DNA of 35,160 nucleotides from JBBDLF01 sp040879025 (GTDB taxonomy: Bacteria > Pseudomonadota > Gammaproteobacteria > Pseudomonadales > Pseudohongiellaceae). Of this stretch, positions 6,978 through 13,787 are shown in pieces. Numbering within the stretch: the stretch's first letter is position 1; the number at the start of each line of letters is the position of its first letter. The translations under genes and the position numbers were made by a program. Location of the stretch: positions 1-35,160 of the forward strand of contig JBBDLF010000010.1 of the NCBI GenBank assembly GCA_040879025.1, written 5' to 3'. Below the pieces are notes generated by a model. It saw nothing but the letters and a program-made list of their open reading frames with translations, had not been told where the DNA came from and ran no database searches.

Positions 6978-7169
6978 ATGGACTGATCCCGGTTTCCCGG
7001 ACACTTCTGGCCTATAAATTGAGCATAGGAGGAAGTGATGAGCAATCAACGATATTCACCCGAGTTTAAGGACGAGGCGGTCCGTCAAATTACCGAGCGT
7101 GGTTACTCGGTAGCAGAGGTTTCTCAGCGGCTGGGGCGTAAGCTTCCCCAAATCGTAGACAGACAGTAA
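6978..7169 (+). mobile_element. IS3-family left end with truncated orfA
   Basis: TGATCCCGGTTTCCCGGACA (from about 6981) resembles the left terminal repeat of IS3-type elements. Forty bases on, after AGGAGGAAGTG, an ATG at 7038 begins MSNQRYSPEFKDEAVRQITE and RGYSVAEVSQRLG. This is the start of IS3-family OrfA, including the first helices of its helix-turn-helix. The frame then degrades to a stop at 7167-7169 after 43 residues. The rest of orfA, all of orfB and the right end are absent. Confidence 0.75.
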
Positions 7170-7249
7170 GTAGAGATTTCTGGCATATTACCCCACGGAG
7201 GAAGATGTGCGGAAATCACTGAGCTCATTCGGCGTTTGCATATCGTAAA

Positions 7250-7443
7250 CTACTCGATAGCCACGCTTCTGGCATGTACTCGTGGTGGCTTGATTAGAGA
7301 TTCGGCAGGGATCCCCAAACCCTCATGGAGATTCCAAATCATTTTTCGCCTTCTGGCGTGTCTGGCGCTGCCATCATCAGGCTTTCGACTTCTCTTAATG
7401 CCGCTCGATAGTCGGCATCAGTTTTAATTGGTTCGATCTCCAT
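7250..7443 (-). pseudogene. higA: higA antitoxin remnant with internal deletion
   Basis: ATG at 7443 with GGAGG upstream begins MEIEPIKTDADYRAALREVE and SLMMAAPDTPEGE, the standard HigA N-terminus. A stop follows at 7339-7341. The next frame then continues MIWNLHEGLGIPAESLIKPP to a stop at 7250-7252, which is the standard HigA C-terminus. The middle, containing the XRE-type helix-turn-helix, is missing, and the join shifts the frame. The product cannot bind DNA normally. It lies just downstream of the higB remnant, with the usual HigB-then-HigA order. Confidence 0.75.
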
Positions 7444-7460
7444 CGCTATTCCTCCGGCGA

Positions 7461-7644
7461 TTAAACGGCTTGTACATCAATCTTGTCATATTGCACATGA
7501 GTACCGATGAATCGGATATACAAGACTCGATAGGCATAGTTGATCGACACGACAAGTCGATACTTATTCCCCGCTATATTAAAAACCAACCGGCCCGTCC
7601 TTGAGGATGCTGGCATCCCTGAAATCCTGCTTAACTCGCAGGTC
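7461..7644 (-). pseudogene. higB: higB toxin remnant, truncated and frameshifted
   Basis: The minus strand encodes VKQDFRDASILKDG, then after one extra base RLVFNIAGNKYRLVVSINYA and YRVLYIRFIGTHVQYDKIDV. These are the characteristic central and C-terminal segments of HigB-type mRNA interferases. The first half of the gene is missing and the GGGCCGG stretch near 7594-7600 carries an extra base, so the protein is dead. Its stop (7461-7463) precedes the higA start by 17 bases. Confidence 0.75.
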
Positions 7645-7675
7645 TCAGAATGGGACTAAATCAACAATATACAAT

Positions 7676-7719
7676 AAAAAAAGCCCTAATGGCTGGTGAG
7701 GGCTCATTAGGGCTTTTTT
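7676..7719. terminator. Bidirectional intrinsic terminator of ssrA
   Basis: GCCCTAATG (7683-7691) and CATTAGGGC (7705-7713) form a perfect 9-bp stem. An A-run (7676-7682) and a T-run (7714-7719) flank it, so it can terminate transcription from either side. It lies five bases beyond the mature 3' end of ssrA. Confidence 0.9.
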
Positions 7720-7724
7720 AAAGA

Positions 7725-8087
7725 TGGTGGAGGCGGGGAGAGTTGAACTCCCGTCCGTCAGTCCTCTGCCTTTGGCTCTACATGTTTAGCGTCGTCTATT
7801 GAGTTAACCCGTGTCCGCCCGACGGGCAGGGTGACTTGGGCGAGCTTGATACTTTTTAACCGCTTCGCGTCAAGCGCGCTTGGCTGGCGATCCCGTTCTA
7901 TATGACGATTGCAAAACACCAGTTTACGGGCATCCTGATGGCAATCGCTAGCATGCTATTTTAAGCAGCTAGAGCGTAGTTATCGTCGTTGGCAACTATT
8001 AAGTTGCAGTAATTGATTTACGAGAGTTACTACCCTCTCGACATGCACCTCAGGTTTCGATCCCGGCGTCGAATCCAAAACGCCCCC
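7725..8087 (-). ncRNA. ssrA: Transfer-messenger RNA (tmRNA)
   Basis: Transcribed on the minus strand. The 5' end GGGGGCG (8087-8081) pairs with CGCCTCC before the 3' CCA (7727-7725) to form the tRNA-like acceptor. The 5' side contains GGATTCGACGCCGGGATCGA, hallmark tmRNA text, and the 3' side GAGTTCAACTCTCCCC, the T-arm. The tag reading frame lies at 7993-7961: GCC AAC GAC GAT AAC TAC GCT CTA GCT GCT TAA, encoding ANDDNYALAA, so the full tag is A-ANDDNYALAA. This is one residue different from the E. coli tag (Asp for Glu). tmRNA with SmpB rescues stalled ribosomes and marks the nascent protein for proteolysis. smpB lies 0.95 kb upstream on the same strand. Confidence 0.97.
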
Positions 8088-8133
8088 ATCTGAACCTTAC
8101 GTGTAAAACTACCGTGTAATCCTGCAACACGTC

Positions 8134-8210
8134 CTGTCTGACTGACCGATAACCCGGTGGTCGCTTAAGCCAACGGGCAAATTAGGTTCATCAGACAGAC
8201 ACACAGTATA
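8134..8210 (-). promoter_or_regulatory. ssrA -10 element and hairpin leader
   Basis: TATACT (8210-8205, minus) is a good -10 element, although no convincing -35 precedes it. Transcription would begin near 8198. The next bases form a long hairpin: TGTCTGTCTGA (8201-8191) pairs with TCAGTCAGACA (8145-8135) with one mismatch, extended by AACC/GGTT. The precursor would thus have about 110 extra 5' bases that are removed when tmRNA matures. The adjoining stretch 8211-8316 holds a GGGCCC-based inverted repeat and no gene. Confidence 0.45.
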
Positions 8211-8316
8211 ACACAGATTGGGCCCCGGCCAGACCAATGATCAAGGAGTTGACCTCACCGGGCCCAACTTCTGCGTTATTGGTTACAAGACCGCCATGTG
8301 GGCAGGGTTATTCCCC

Positions 8317-8934
8317 TCAGGAACCCCAAACCTGCTCCAGGCGGTCATCCCTGCCACAGCGCCATCGATAGAAGCGGTATTGGATGGGGTGTTCCTGGTA
8401 GTAGTTCTGGTGGTATTCCTCGGCCGGATAGAATTCACCGGCGGGAAGGATTTCCGTGGCAATTTCGCCGGACAGCACACGGCTTTCCGCCAGTTGCTGC
8501 TTCGATGTCTGCGCGAGACTTTCCTGGCTTGCGTTATGGACGAAAATGGCGCTGCGATACTGGGGGCCCCGGTCGCAAAATTGTCCGCCCGCATCCACGG
8601 GATCCACGTTTTGCCAGAACACATCCAGCAAGGTGTGATAGCTGACCACCTCCGGGTCGTATTCCACCTGGACAACTTCATAGTGGCCGGTGGTACCCGT
8701 TGTTACCTGTTCATAGGTGGGGTTTTCCATGTGGCCGCCCATGTAACCCGACGTGGTGGACAGAACGCCATCAAGCTTGTCATAAGGGGGTTCCATGCAC
8801 CAGAAACAGCCGCCCGCGAATGTGGCGACAGCAGGGGGCTCGGGTGCGACGACTTCGTTACCGGCGCGCTGGGCTGTAGCGGCGCCAACCACCAGACCGG
8901 TCATGGCTGCAAGTATAAGTTTGAGGTAGCGCAT
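8317..8934 (-). CDS. msrA: Peptide methionine sulfoxide reductase MsrA, exported
   Basis: Reduces the S-epimer of methionine sulfoxide in proteins. The 205-residue protein has a signal peptide (residues 1-22, LKLILAAMTGLVVGAATA) and then the family signature GGCFWCME at 41-48, with catalytic Cys43. GTTGHYEVVQVEYDP and YHQNYYQEHP are also family features. The signal peptide implies action in the periplasm rather than the cytoplasm. Additional cysteines occur in GGQFCDRG and RWRCGRDD, and one may act as the resolving residue. It lies between smpB and ssrA, all on the minus strand; the position has no obvious functional meaning. Confidence 0.93.
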   Translation of the reverse strand: MRYLKLILAAMTGLVVGAATAQRAGNEVVAPEPPAVATFAGGCFWCMEPPYDKLDGVLSTTSGYMGGHMENPTYEQVTTGTTGHYEVVQVEYDPEVVSYHTLLDVFWQNVDPVDAGGQFCDRGPQYRSAIFVHNASQESLAQTSKQQLAESRVLSGEIATEILPAGEFYPAEEYHQNYYQEHPIQYRFYRWRCGRDDRLEQVWGS

Positions 8935-8984
8935 ACCCCAACAGACCGCAACCCGAACCAGAACATCTCAGGGGTGGGGGGGGG

Positions 8985-8994
8985 NNNNNNNNNN
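8985..8994. other. Short assembly gap
   Basis: Ten N bases follow a run of nine G and precede the GTCGGTGGC arm of a palindromic repeat. The strong hairpin and G-run probably broke the assembly. Confidence 0.9.
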
Positions 8995-9027
8995 GTCGGT
9001 GGCGAATGAGAATCATTCGCCACCGAC
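8995..9027. repeat. GTCGGTGGCGAATGA palindrome (family member 1)
   Basis: GTCGGTGGCGAATGA and TCATTCGCCACCGAC form a perfect 15-bp stem with a three-base loop. The element begins five bases after the smpB stop codon (minus strand) and ends at the assembly gap. CCC at 9028-9030 shows that the arms once extended into the GGGG side, now partly N. The same sequence recurs at 23230-23268 and 23324-23349. Confidence 0.85.
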
Positions 9028-9032
9028 CCCGA

Positions 9033-9515
9033 TTAGCGGTTGGTGTTGCGGACTATGCGTTGTTTGTCTATGTTCCACTCGCGGTCTTTGATGGTGGCGC
9101 GCTTGTCATGGGTTTGCTTGCCGGTGGCGAGGGCAATGAGGGCCTTGACCAGGTGGTCTTTCCAGTAGAGTTTGGTGCACACGCAGGTATGGCCTTTCTG
9201 CTGTGTGGCGGCGAACAGCTGGGCCAGTTGTTTTTTGTGCAGCAGCAATTTGCGGGTGCGGTCGGGTTCGGCGACGACGTGTGTGCTGGCGGTACTCAGC
9301 GGTGTGATGCGACAGCCCAGCAGCCAGGCCTCGCCGTCTTTCATCAGCACATAGCTGTCAACCAGCTGCACTTTTTTCGCGCGCAGCGACTTCACCTCCC
9401 AGCCTTCAAGTGCCAGGCCGGCTTCAAAACTGTCCTGGATAAAGAAATCGTGCCGCGCTTTCTTGTTCACCACAATCGTGGTGTCCGGTTTCGTCTGTTT
9501 GCCGCTTTTTGCCAT
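9033..9515 (-). CDS. smpB: SsrA-binding protein SmpB
   Basis: Binds the tRNA-like part of tmRNA and delivers it to stalled ribosomes. The start at 9515 gives MAKSGKQTKPDTTIVVNKKA and 160 residues, the normal length. The upstream in-frame ATG at 9608 would add 31 atypical residues. Family segments are clear: RHDFFIQDSFEAGLALEGWE, VKSLRAKKVQLVDSYV, and the basic C-terminal tail KRATIKDREWNIDKQRIVRN, which places the tail in the mRNA channel. It is on the same strand as ssrA, separated from it by msrA. Confidence 0.96.
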   Translation of the reverse strand: MAKSGKQTKPDTTIVVNKKARHDFFIQDSFEAGLALEGWEVKSLRAKKVQLVDSYVLMKDGEAWLLGCRITPLSTASTHVVAEPDRTRKLLLHKKQLAQLFAATQQKGHTCVCTKLYWKDHLVKALIALATGKQTHDKRATIKDREWNIDKQRIVRNTNR

Positions 9516-9708
9516 AGGGGGCGGATTATAGGTTTTCTGGGTCCAGGGATACAGTGTCGAGATAGAGTCTGGAGACACAGTAACCTGATTCAGATCAGCG
9601 CGCCGCACTAATTTTCCGGCCGCGGGACCGTGCTTCCCGGGTTGTGCTAGAATCGCCTGATATTTTCATAACAACTAAAGCTAATCTGTTGACTTAACAG
9701 GGGTTTCC

Positions 9709-11133
9709 ATGGAAATCGACCGGGGGCAATTCAGTTCCAAGCTGGGGTTTATTCTCGCGGCCGCAGGATCGGCGGTTGGGCTCGGCAACCTCGTCGCCTT
9801 TCCGGTGATGGCTTCCAAGAATGGCGGCGCCGCGTTTCTTATCATTTACATCGCGTTTGTCGCCCTGGTGTGCTATCCGGTCATGCTCGCCGAAATCGCC
9901 ATGGGCCGCCACAGCCAGCGCAATCCGGTGGGCGCGTTCTCTCTGATCTCCCGCGGCAGCGGCGTGTGGCGCAGCATCGGCAAGCTTGCCATTATCACGC
10001 CGTTTATGATCGCGGTGTTCTACACAGTCATCACGGTGTGGATTGTTGAATACATCGTTTTGACCGTCAGCGGCCAACTTGACGTGCTGGCCGAGCCGGA
10101 AACCTTCGGTGTCCTTGTCGCCTCGCCATCGCTGTTCGTGTATGTGATTGTTTTGTTCGTGATTGTTTTCGGCATTTTGATGGGGGGAGTGAAAGGGGGT
10201 ATCGAGCGATTGGCGCGCGTGCTGATGCCCACTCTGGCAGTGATGCTGCTGGCACTCGTGGTTTTCGTGCTGACGCTGGACAACGCCGGAGCGGGCGTGG
10301 CCTATTATCTGGTTCCGGATTTCACCAAGATCGATGGCAGCGTCATCAATGGCGCCCTGAGTCAGGCCTTCTTTTCCCTGTCTCTCGGCATGGGTATCCT
10401 GATCACCTACGGGTCCTACTTCAGCCGATCGGATAATATTCCACGTTCCGCGGCGCTGGTGGCGGTGGCCGACACCAGCATTGCGTTCTTTGCCGGAATG
10501 CTGATTCTGCCGGCGGTCTTTGCGTTTGATCCCAACACCAATCCCGATGACCTGTCCACCAGCAGCGTAGGTCTCATCTTTTCCTTTCTGCCGCAGATTT
10601 TTCTCTCCATGCAGGGCGCGGTCGGTTACGTTGGCGCCAGCATCGTGGCGACAGTATTTTTTACCCTGGTTTTCTTCGCGGCATTGACTTCACTGGTCTC
10701 CATTATTGAAATTCCCATCTGCTACTTGTGCGACGAGTGGAACCTGCCGCGGAAAAAAGCGGTTACGCTCAAGGCCGTTTTGCTGTTCATTTTTGTCGTT
10801 CCCGGCATCATGTCACTGGGCATGTCGGATTTCTTTACCAACTTTGCCAATTATGGCGGGTTGGATAAATCCTATTTCGATCTGGTCTCTGATGTTTTCT
10901 ACGAAACAATCTTGCCGCTGGTGGGGTTCTTTGTTTGTATTTTCTGTGCGTACCGCTGGAAGCTGGCGGGGTTGTCGGAGGAACTGTCCATTGGCGGCGA
11001 CGGTTTTCGGGGCTCGCCGTTGGAGAAATACCTCAGCATTTCCCTCGGCGTGGTTATTCCCGCCATCCTGTTCCTCGTGTTCGCCAATACGGTGGCGCAG
11101 AAATATTTCGCGGTAAGCCTGTTCGGGGTTTGA
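9709..11133 (+). CDS. Sodium-dependent transporter, NSS (SNF) family
   Basis: A 474-residue inner-membrane protein with about 11-12 hydrophobic helices. Helix 1 carries the NSS signature KLGFILAAAGSAVGLGNLVA, the unwound region that binds sodium and substrate in LeuT-type carriers. FSLSLGMGILITYGSY corresponds to helix 6. Bacterial members import amino acids or similar compounds with sodium; the substrate cannot be deduced. The ATG at 9709 lies within CCATGG after an AACAGGGG. The gene is divergent from smpB, and ratA begins 43 bases after its stop. Confidence 0.9.
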   Translation: MEIDRGQFSSKLGFILAAAGSAVGLGNLVAFPVMASKNGGAAFLIIYIAFVALVCYPVMLAEIAMGRHSQRNPVGAFSLISRGSGVWRSIGKLAIITPFMIAVFYTVITVWIVEYIVLTVSGQLDVLAEPETFGVLVASPSLFVYVIVLFVIVFGILMGGVKGGIERLARVLMPTLAVMLLALVVFVLTLDNAGAGVAYYLVPDFTKIDGSVINGALSQAFFSLSLGMGILITYGSYFSRSDNIPRSAALVAVADTSIAFFAGMLILPAVFAFDPNTNPDDLSTSSVGLIFSFLPQIFLSMQGAVGYVGASIVATVFFTLVFFAALTSLVSIIEIPICYLCDEWNLPRKKAVTLKAVLLFIFVVPGIMSLGMSDFFTNFANYGGLDKSYFDLVSDVFYETILPLVGFFVCIFCAYRWKLAGLSEELSIGGDGFRGSPLEKYLSISLGVVIPAILFLVFANTVAQKYFAVSLFGV

Positions 11134-11176
11134 GCCTTCAGCGCCGCAACCTGAAGCTGCATGACGAGTGTGAACC

Positions 11177-11611
11177 ATGACCCGAATCGATCGTAGCGCG
11201 CTGGTGAGTTTCTCCGCCGCTCAAATGTATGATCTGGTTAACGACATAGAAAGTTACCCGGAATTTATGCACGGTTGCGTCGCGGCGAGTGTGATCAGCC
11301 GCGATGGCAATGAGCTGGTAGGGTCTCTCACGCTTTCCAAGGCGGGGCTCAAACACACGTTCACCACACGTAACAAACTGGTCCGGAATCGCGAGATGAG
11401 CATGGAACTGGTGGAGGGCGCCTTTCGTCACTTCAACGCCTGCTGGCGTTTCAAACCACTGACCGAAACCGCGTGCAAGGTCACCCTGGAGATGGACTTC
11501 GCGTTTGTCGGCGGTGTGATGGATTTTGCTCTGGAAAAACTGTTTCGCGGCACAGCCAATGCCTTGGTGGACGAAGTGGTGGAAAGAGCGCAGGTGATTT
11601 ATGGTCAATGA
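11177..11611 (+). CDS. ratA: RatA / COQ10-type START-domain protein
   Basis: A 144-residue START/SRPBCC-fold protein. MTRIDRSALVSFSAAQMYDL, VNDIESYPEFMHGC and WRFKPLTETACKVTLEMDF are typical of the RatA/Coq10 family. Homologues bind ubiquinone and assist respiration; E. coli RatA was also reported to interfere with 70S ribosome assembly, so the name of a toxin is debatable. Its coding region overlaps the rnfH start by 11 bases, the usual coupled arrangement. Co-location with smpB is common in this class. Confidence 0.9.
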   Translation: MTRIDRSALVSFSAAQMYDLVNDIESYPEFMHGCVAASVISRDGNELVGSLTLSKAGLKHTFTTRNKLVRNREMSMELVEGAFRHFNACWRFKPLTETACKVTLEMDFAFVGGVMDFALEKLFRGTANALVDEVVERAQVIYGQ

Positions 11612-11909
11612 GCCACTTATTCCCGTCGAAGTGGCCTATGCCGCTCCCGATCAGCAGGTGATCATTCCATTGCAGGTGACCAGGGGAACCGTGGCGATTG
11701 ATGCGGTCAGGCAATCGAACATCGCCAACAGGTTTCCTGCCATAACGGACTCCGACCCGATGGGAATATTTTCAAAGCCACTAAACGGTGTAGAATTACC
11801 GTTGCCTTCGGACTACACGCTGCAACCCGGCGACCGGGTGGAAATTTACCGGCCGCTACTGATCGATCCCAAGCAGGCACGGCTTGCGAGAGCCAAAAAA
11901 AGCACGTAA
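11601..11909 (+). CDS. rnfH: RnfH family ubiquitin-fold protein (RatB)
   Basis: A 102-residue protein of the RnfH/UPF0125 family with a beta-grasp fold. IPVEVAYAAPDQQVIIPLQV, GIFSKPLNGVELPLPSDYTL and QPGDRVEIYRPLLIDPKQAR are diagnostic. The basic tail ARLARAKKST is usual. It overlaps ratA, with which it was named as a toxin-antitoxin pair, but the antitoxin role is poorly supported and the biochemical function remains unclear. Confidence 0.9.
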   Translation: MVNEPLIPVEVAYAAPDQQVIIPLQVTRGTVAIDAVRQSNIANRFPAITDSDPMGIFSKPLNGVELPLPSDYTLQPGDRVEIYRPLLIDPKQARLARAKKST

Positions 11910-11968
11910 CGGAAAATGAGTTGTGAGCGCGAACCGAAACGCGATCATCGCAAGAGTATGATGAATCT

Positions 11969-12250
11969 ATGAGTGACGAATACAGGAAACCGCCGAAAAG
12001 CCTGTTAAAGCGCATCAACGACGGGCTCTATGATTTCTATGTAGCGCCGTACCGGCGCACATTTGCCCGCGCACAGCGGGACGAGGAAGACTTGTTTATG
12101 CTGTTGGTGTTCGCAGAGAGTCTGGGAGTGCCCAATCCTGCCGCCTATTACACACTCGAACTGCTGCCAGTGGTGTATGACCGTTTTCACGACTGGCATA
12201 AGCGCATGGGCATGGAACGCTCACCACTGGATCACGTACATTGCTGCTAG
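11969..12250 (+). CDS. Small protein ending His-Cys-Cys-stop (cory-CC-star type)
   Basis: A 93-residue soluble protein, KSLLKRINDGLYDFYVAPYR at the front and WHKRMGMERSPLDHVHCC at the end. I recall a family called cory-CC-star, defined by a C-terminal Cys-Cys at the stop codon and encoded next to ArsA-like ATPases; this gene fits in length, ending and neighbourhood, but the name rests on memory and was not searched. The last codons overlap the ATPase gene start by ten bases (TTG at 12241 against TAG at 12248), so the two are translationally coupled. The terminal HVHCC could bind a metal ion or accept a modification. Function is undetermined. Confidence 0.7.
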   Translation: MSDEYRKPPKSLLKRINDGLYDFYVAPYRRTFARAQRDEEDLFMLLVFAESLGVPNPAAYYTLELLPVVYDRFHDWHKRMGMERSPLDHVHCC

Positions 12251-13236
12251 AACTCGCCCAGTCCAGACAAATTCTGTTTTTTGGCGGCAAGGGCGGTGTC
12301 GGCAAAACCACGGTGTCCGCCGCGACGGCTCTGGCGATGGCCAAAACCGGCAAAAAAGTGCTGCTGGTCTCAACCGATCCTGCCCATAACCTTGGCCATT
12401 TATTCGACCGCAAAATCGGACCCGTTCCGGTAAGGCTCGCAGCAGGGCTGGATGGTCTGGAACTGGACCCGGAAAAAACAGTAGCGGCTCATTTACAGGA
12501 AGTGACTTCAGCGCTTCACAAGCTCATGCCCATTCATTTGCGCGGCGAAGTTGATAAACACGTGGAGTTGTCGCGCGATGCGCCAGGCATGCAGGAAGCC
12601 GCTATTCTGGAACGCATTGCTGAAGTCGTCGAGCAGGGCACGAAGGATTACGACCGGATTATTTTCGACACGGCGCCATCTGGCCATACCGCTCGTCTTA
12701 TGGTGCTGCCGGAGATGATGTCCGCATGGACGGAAGGGTTGATCAGGCGTCAGGAAAAGGCCGACAAATTCGCGGACATTGTCAAAAGCCTGGGCCGTGA
12801 TTCCAGCGTGGACGAAAAATTTTTTGGTGATGACGACCAGGACCCGAATCGACAAAGGGAAAGCCGGATACGCCATATTCTCCAGCGGCGTCGTTTGCGT
12901 TTCGTCAATCTGCGAGACGCATTGGCCAACAAGGACCGAACCGCGTTTGTCATCGTACTGGCGGCCGAACGACTTCCGGTGCTTGAAACCATAGAACTGC
13001 ATGACCAACTGAAACGTGCCGGCATCCAGATCGGGGGGCTGGTGGTGAACAAGCGTTTGCCGGAGGATGCCGGCGCGTTCCTCGCCGGGCGCAAGGCCCA
13101 GGAAGAGGTACATCTGGCCACGCTTGTCCAGGCATTGCCCAAGCTGCCACGCCAGAGCCTGAATCTGTCCGCCCACGATATCGTGGGTCTCAACGCGCTG
13201 GAGGAATTTGCGGCGGGTCTGGACAAGCCTCAATGA
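12241..13236 (+). CDS. ArsA-like P-loop ATPase
   Basis: A 331-residue ATPase of the ArsA/Get3 class. The deviant Walker A GGKGGVGKTT spans residues 15-24, LLVSTDPAHNLGHLFDRKIG follows as the A-loop/switch I region, and IIFDTAPSGHTARLMVLPEM is the switch II/family signature. Only one ATPase half is present, unlike double-domain ArsA. The CxxC and three-cysteine metal sites of Get3 and arsenic-type ArsA are not visible, and no arsB or arsR is nearby, so arsenite export is unlikely. The start is TTG at 12241, overlapping the Cys-Cys gene. It probably acts on or with that partner, perhaps in metal or membrane-protein delivery (inference). Confidence 0.85.
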   Translation: MLLELAQSRQILFFGGKGGVGKTTVSAATALAMAKTGKKVLLVSTDPAHNLGHLFDRKIGPVPVRLAAGLDGLELDPEKTVAAHLQEVTSALHKLMPIHLRGEVDKHVELSRDAPGMQEAAILERIAEVVEQGTKDYDRIIFDTAPSGHTARLMVLPEMMSAWTEGLIRRQEKADKFADIVKSLGRDSSVDEKFFGDDDQDPNRQRESRIRHILQRRRLRFVNLRDALANKDRTAFVIVLAAERLPVLETIELHDQLKRAGIQIGGLVVNKRLPEDAGAFLAGRKAQEEVHLATLVQALPKLPRQSLNLSAHDIVGLNALEEFAAGLDKPQ

Positions 13237-13360
13237 ATGAAGGCCTGAAAACAAAAGCCCGAGTGAACGGAAATTCGCGATTGGGGGGTCCTTCGTATAT
13301 TGTTCAAAATGCGACCCTCGTGTCATACTCGCGACCCAAGAAGAAATGCATGAATAAGCC

Positions 13361-13687
13361 GTGTCGACCCCAGTGCTGAATACCCGCCCCCTGTTTCCAG
13401 GGACGCCTCCGAAGGCTAAACGGTGCGCACTGGTCTTGATCGCCGTGCTGGCACTGGTGCTGTCCCAGGGCATGGCGCTGGCACACACGCACGACGGTGA
13501 TCTCAACCGGCAGTTCGACTGTGAATTGTGCCTCAAGCTCAGCGCCGGCGACGACGCCAACATCGCTGCCGCATCAGCGCTTGAACTTGACACGAAAACG
13601 CTCCGTCCGTCATCGTTGTTGCTTCGCATCATCGATCTCTCTCTGCCCAACCCTTCGGCCCGGGCGCCTCCCCAAATCTCCATCTGA
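13361..13687 (+). CDS. Small exported His/Cys protein next to the metal receptor
   Basis: A 108-residue frame starting at a GTG (13361); the start is uncertain, with no clear ribosome binding site. Residues about 22-40 (CALVLIAVLALVLSQGMAL) form a signal peptide ending at ALA, and the mature protein opens HTHDGDLNRQFDCELCLKL. H42, H44, C54 and C57 form a likely metal-binding cluster. It resembles short exported proteins encoded beside TonB-dependent metal receptors, though I cannot name the family securely. The receptor gene follows 100 bases later. A periplasmic metal-binding or sensing role is inferred. Confidence 0.6.
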   Translation: MSTPVLNTRPLFPGTPPKAKRCALVLIAVLALVLSQGMALAHTHDGDLNRQFDCELCLKLSAGDDANIAAASALELDTKTLRPSSLLLRIIDLSLPNPSARAPPQISI

Positions 13688-13787
13688 AGATTCGCTGCAT
13701 TTAATCTTTAAAACTGGATTGCCAGGCAAAGCCTGCACCTGAATCGGGTGCCGCTGCCAGGTCATCCGCAGTTGGAGTGTTGAAAAC

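Noticed and set aside
7236..7427. 63-codon plus-strand frame
   Set aside because: It is antisense to the higA remnant, which explains the sequence better.
8218..9009. Long plus-strand frame of 263 codons
   Set aside because: It is the antisense of msrA, which has clear family motifs on the minus strand, and it runs through the N gap.
12241..13236. Arsenic resistance operon
   Set aside because: The ATPase is a single domain without the metalloid cysteines, and no arsB, arsC, arsD or arsR is present.
12508..13683. Minus-strand frame of 391 codons
   Set aside because: It is antisense to the ArsA-like ATPase and the small exported protein, both with recognisable features; it has no domain of its own.
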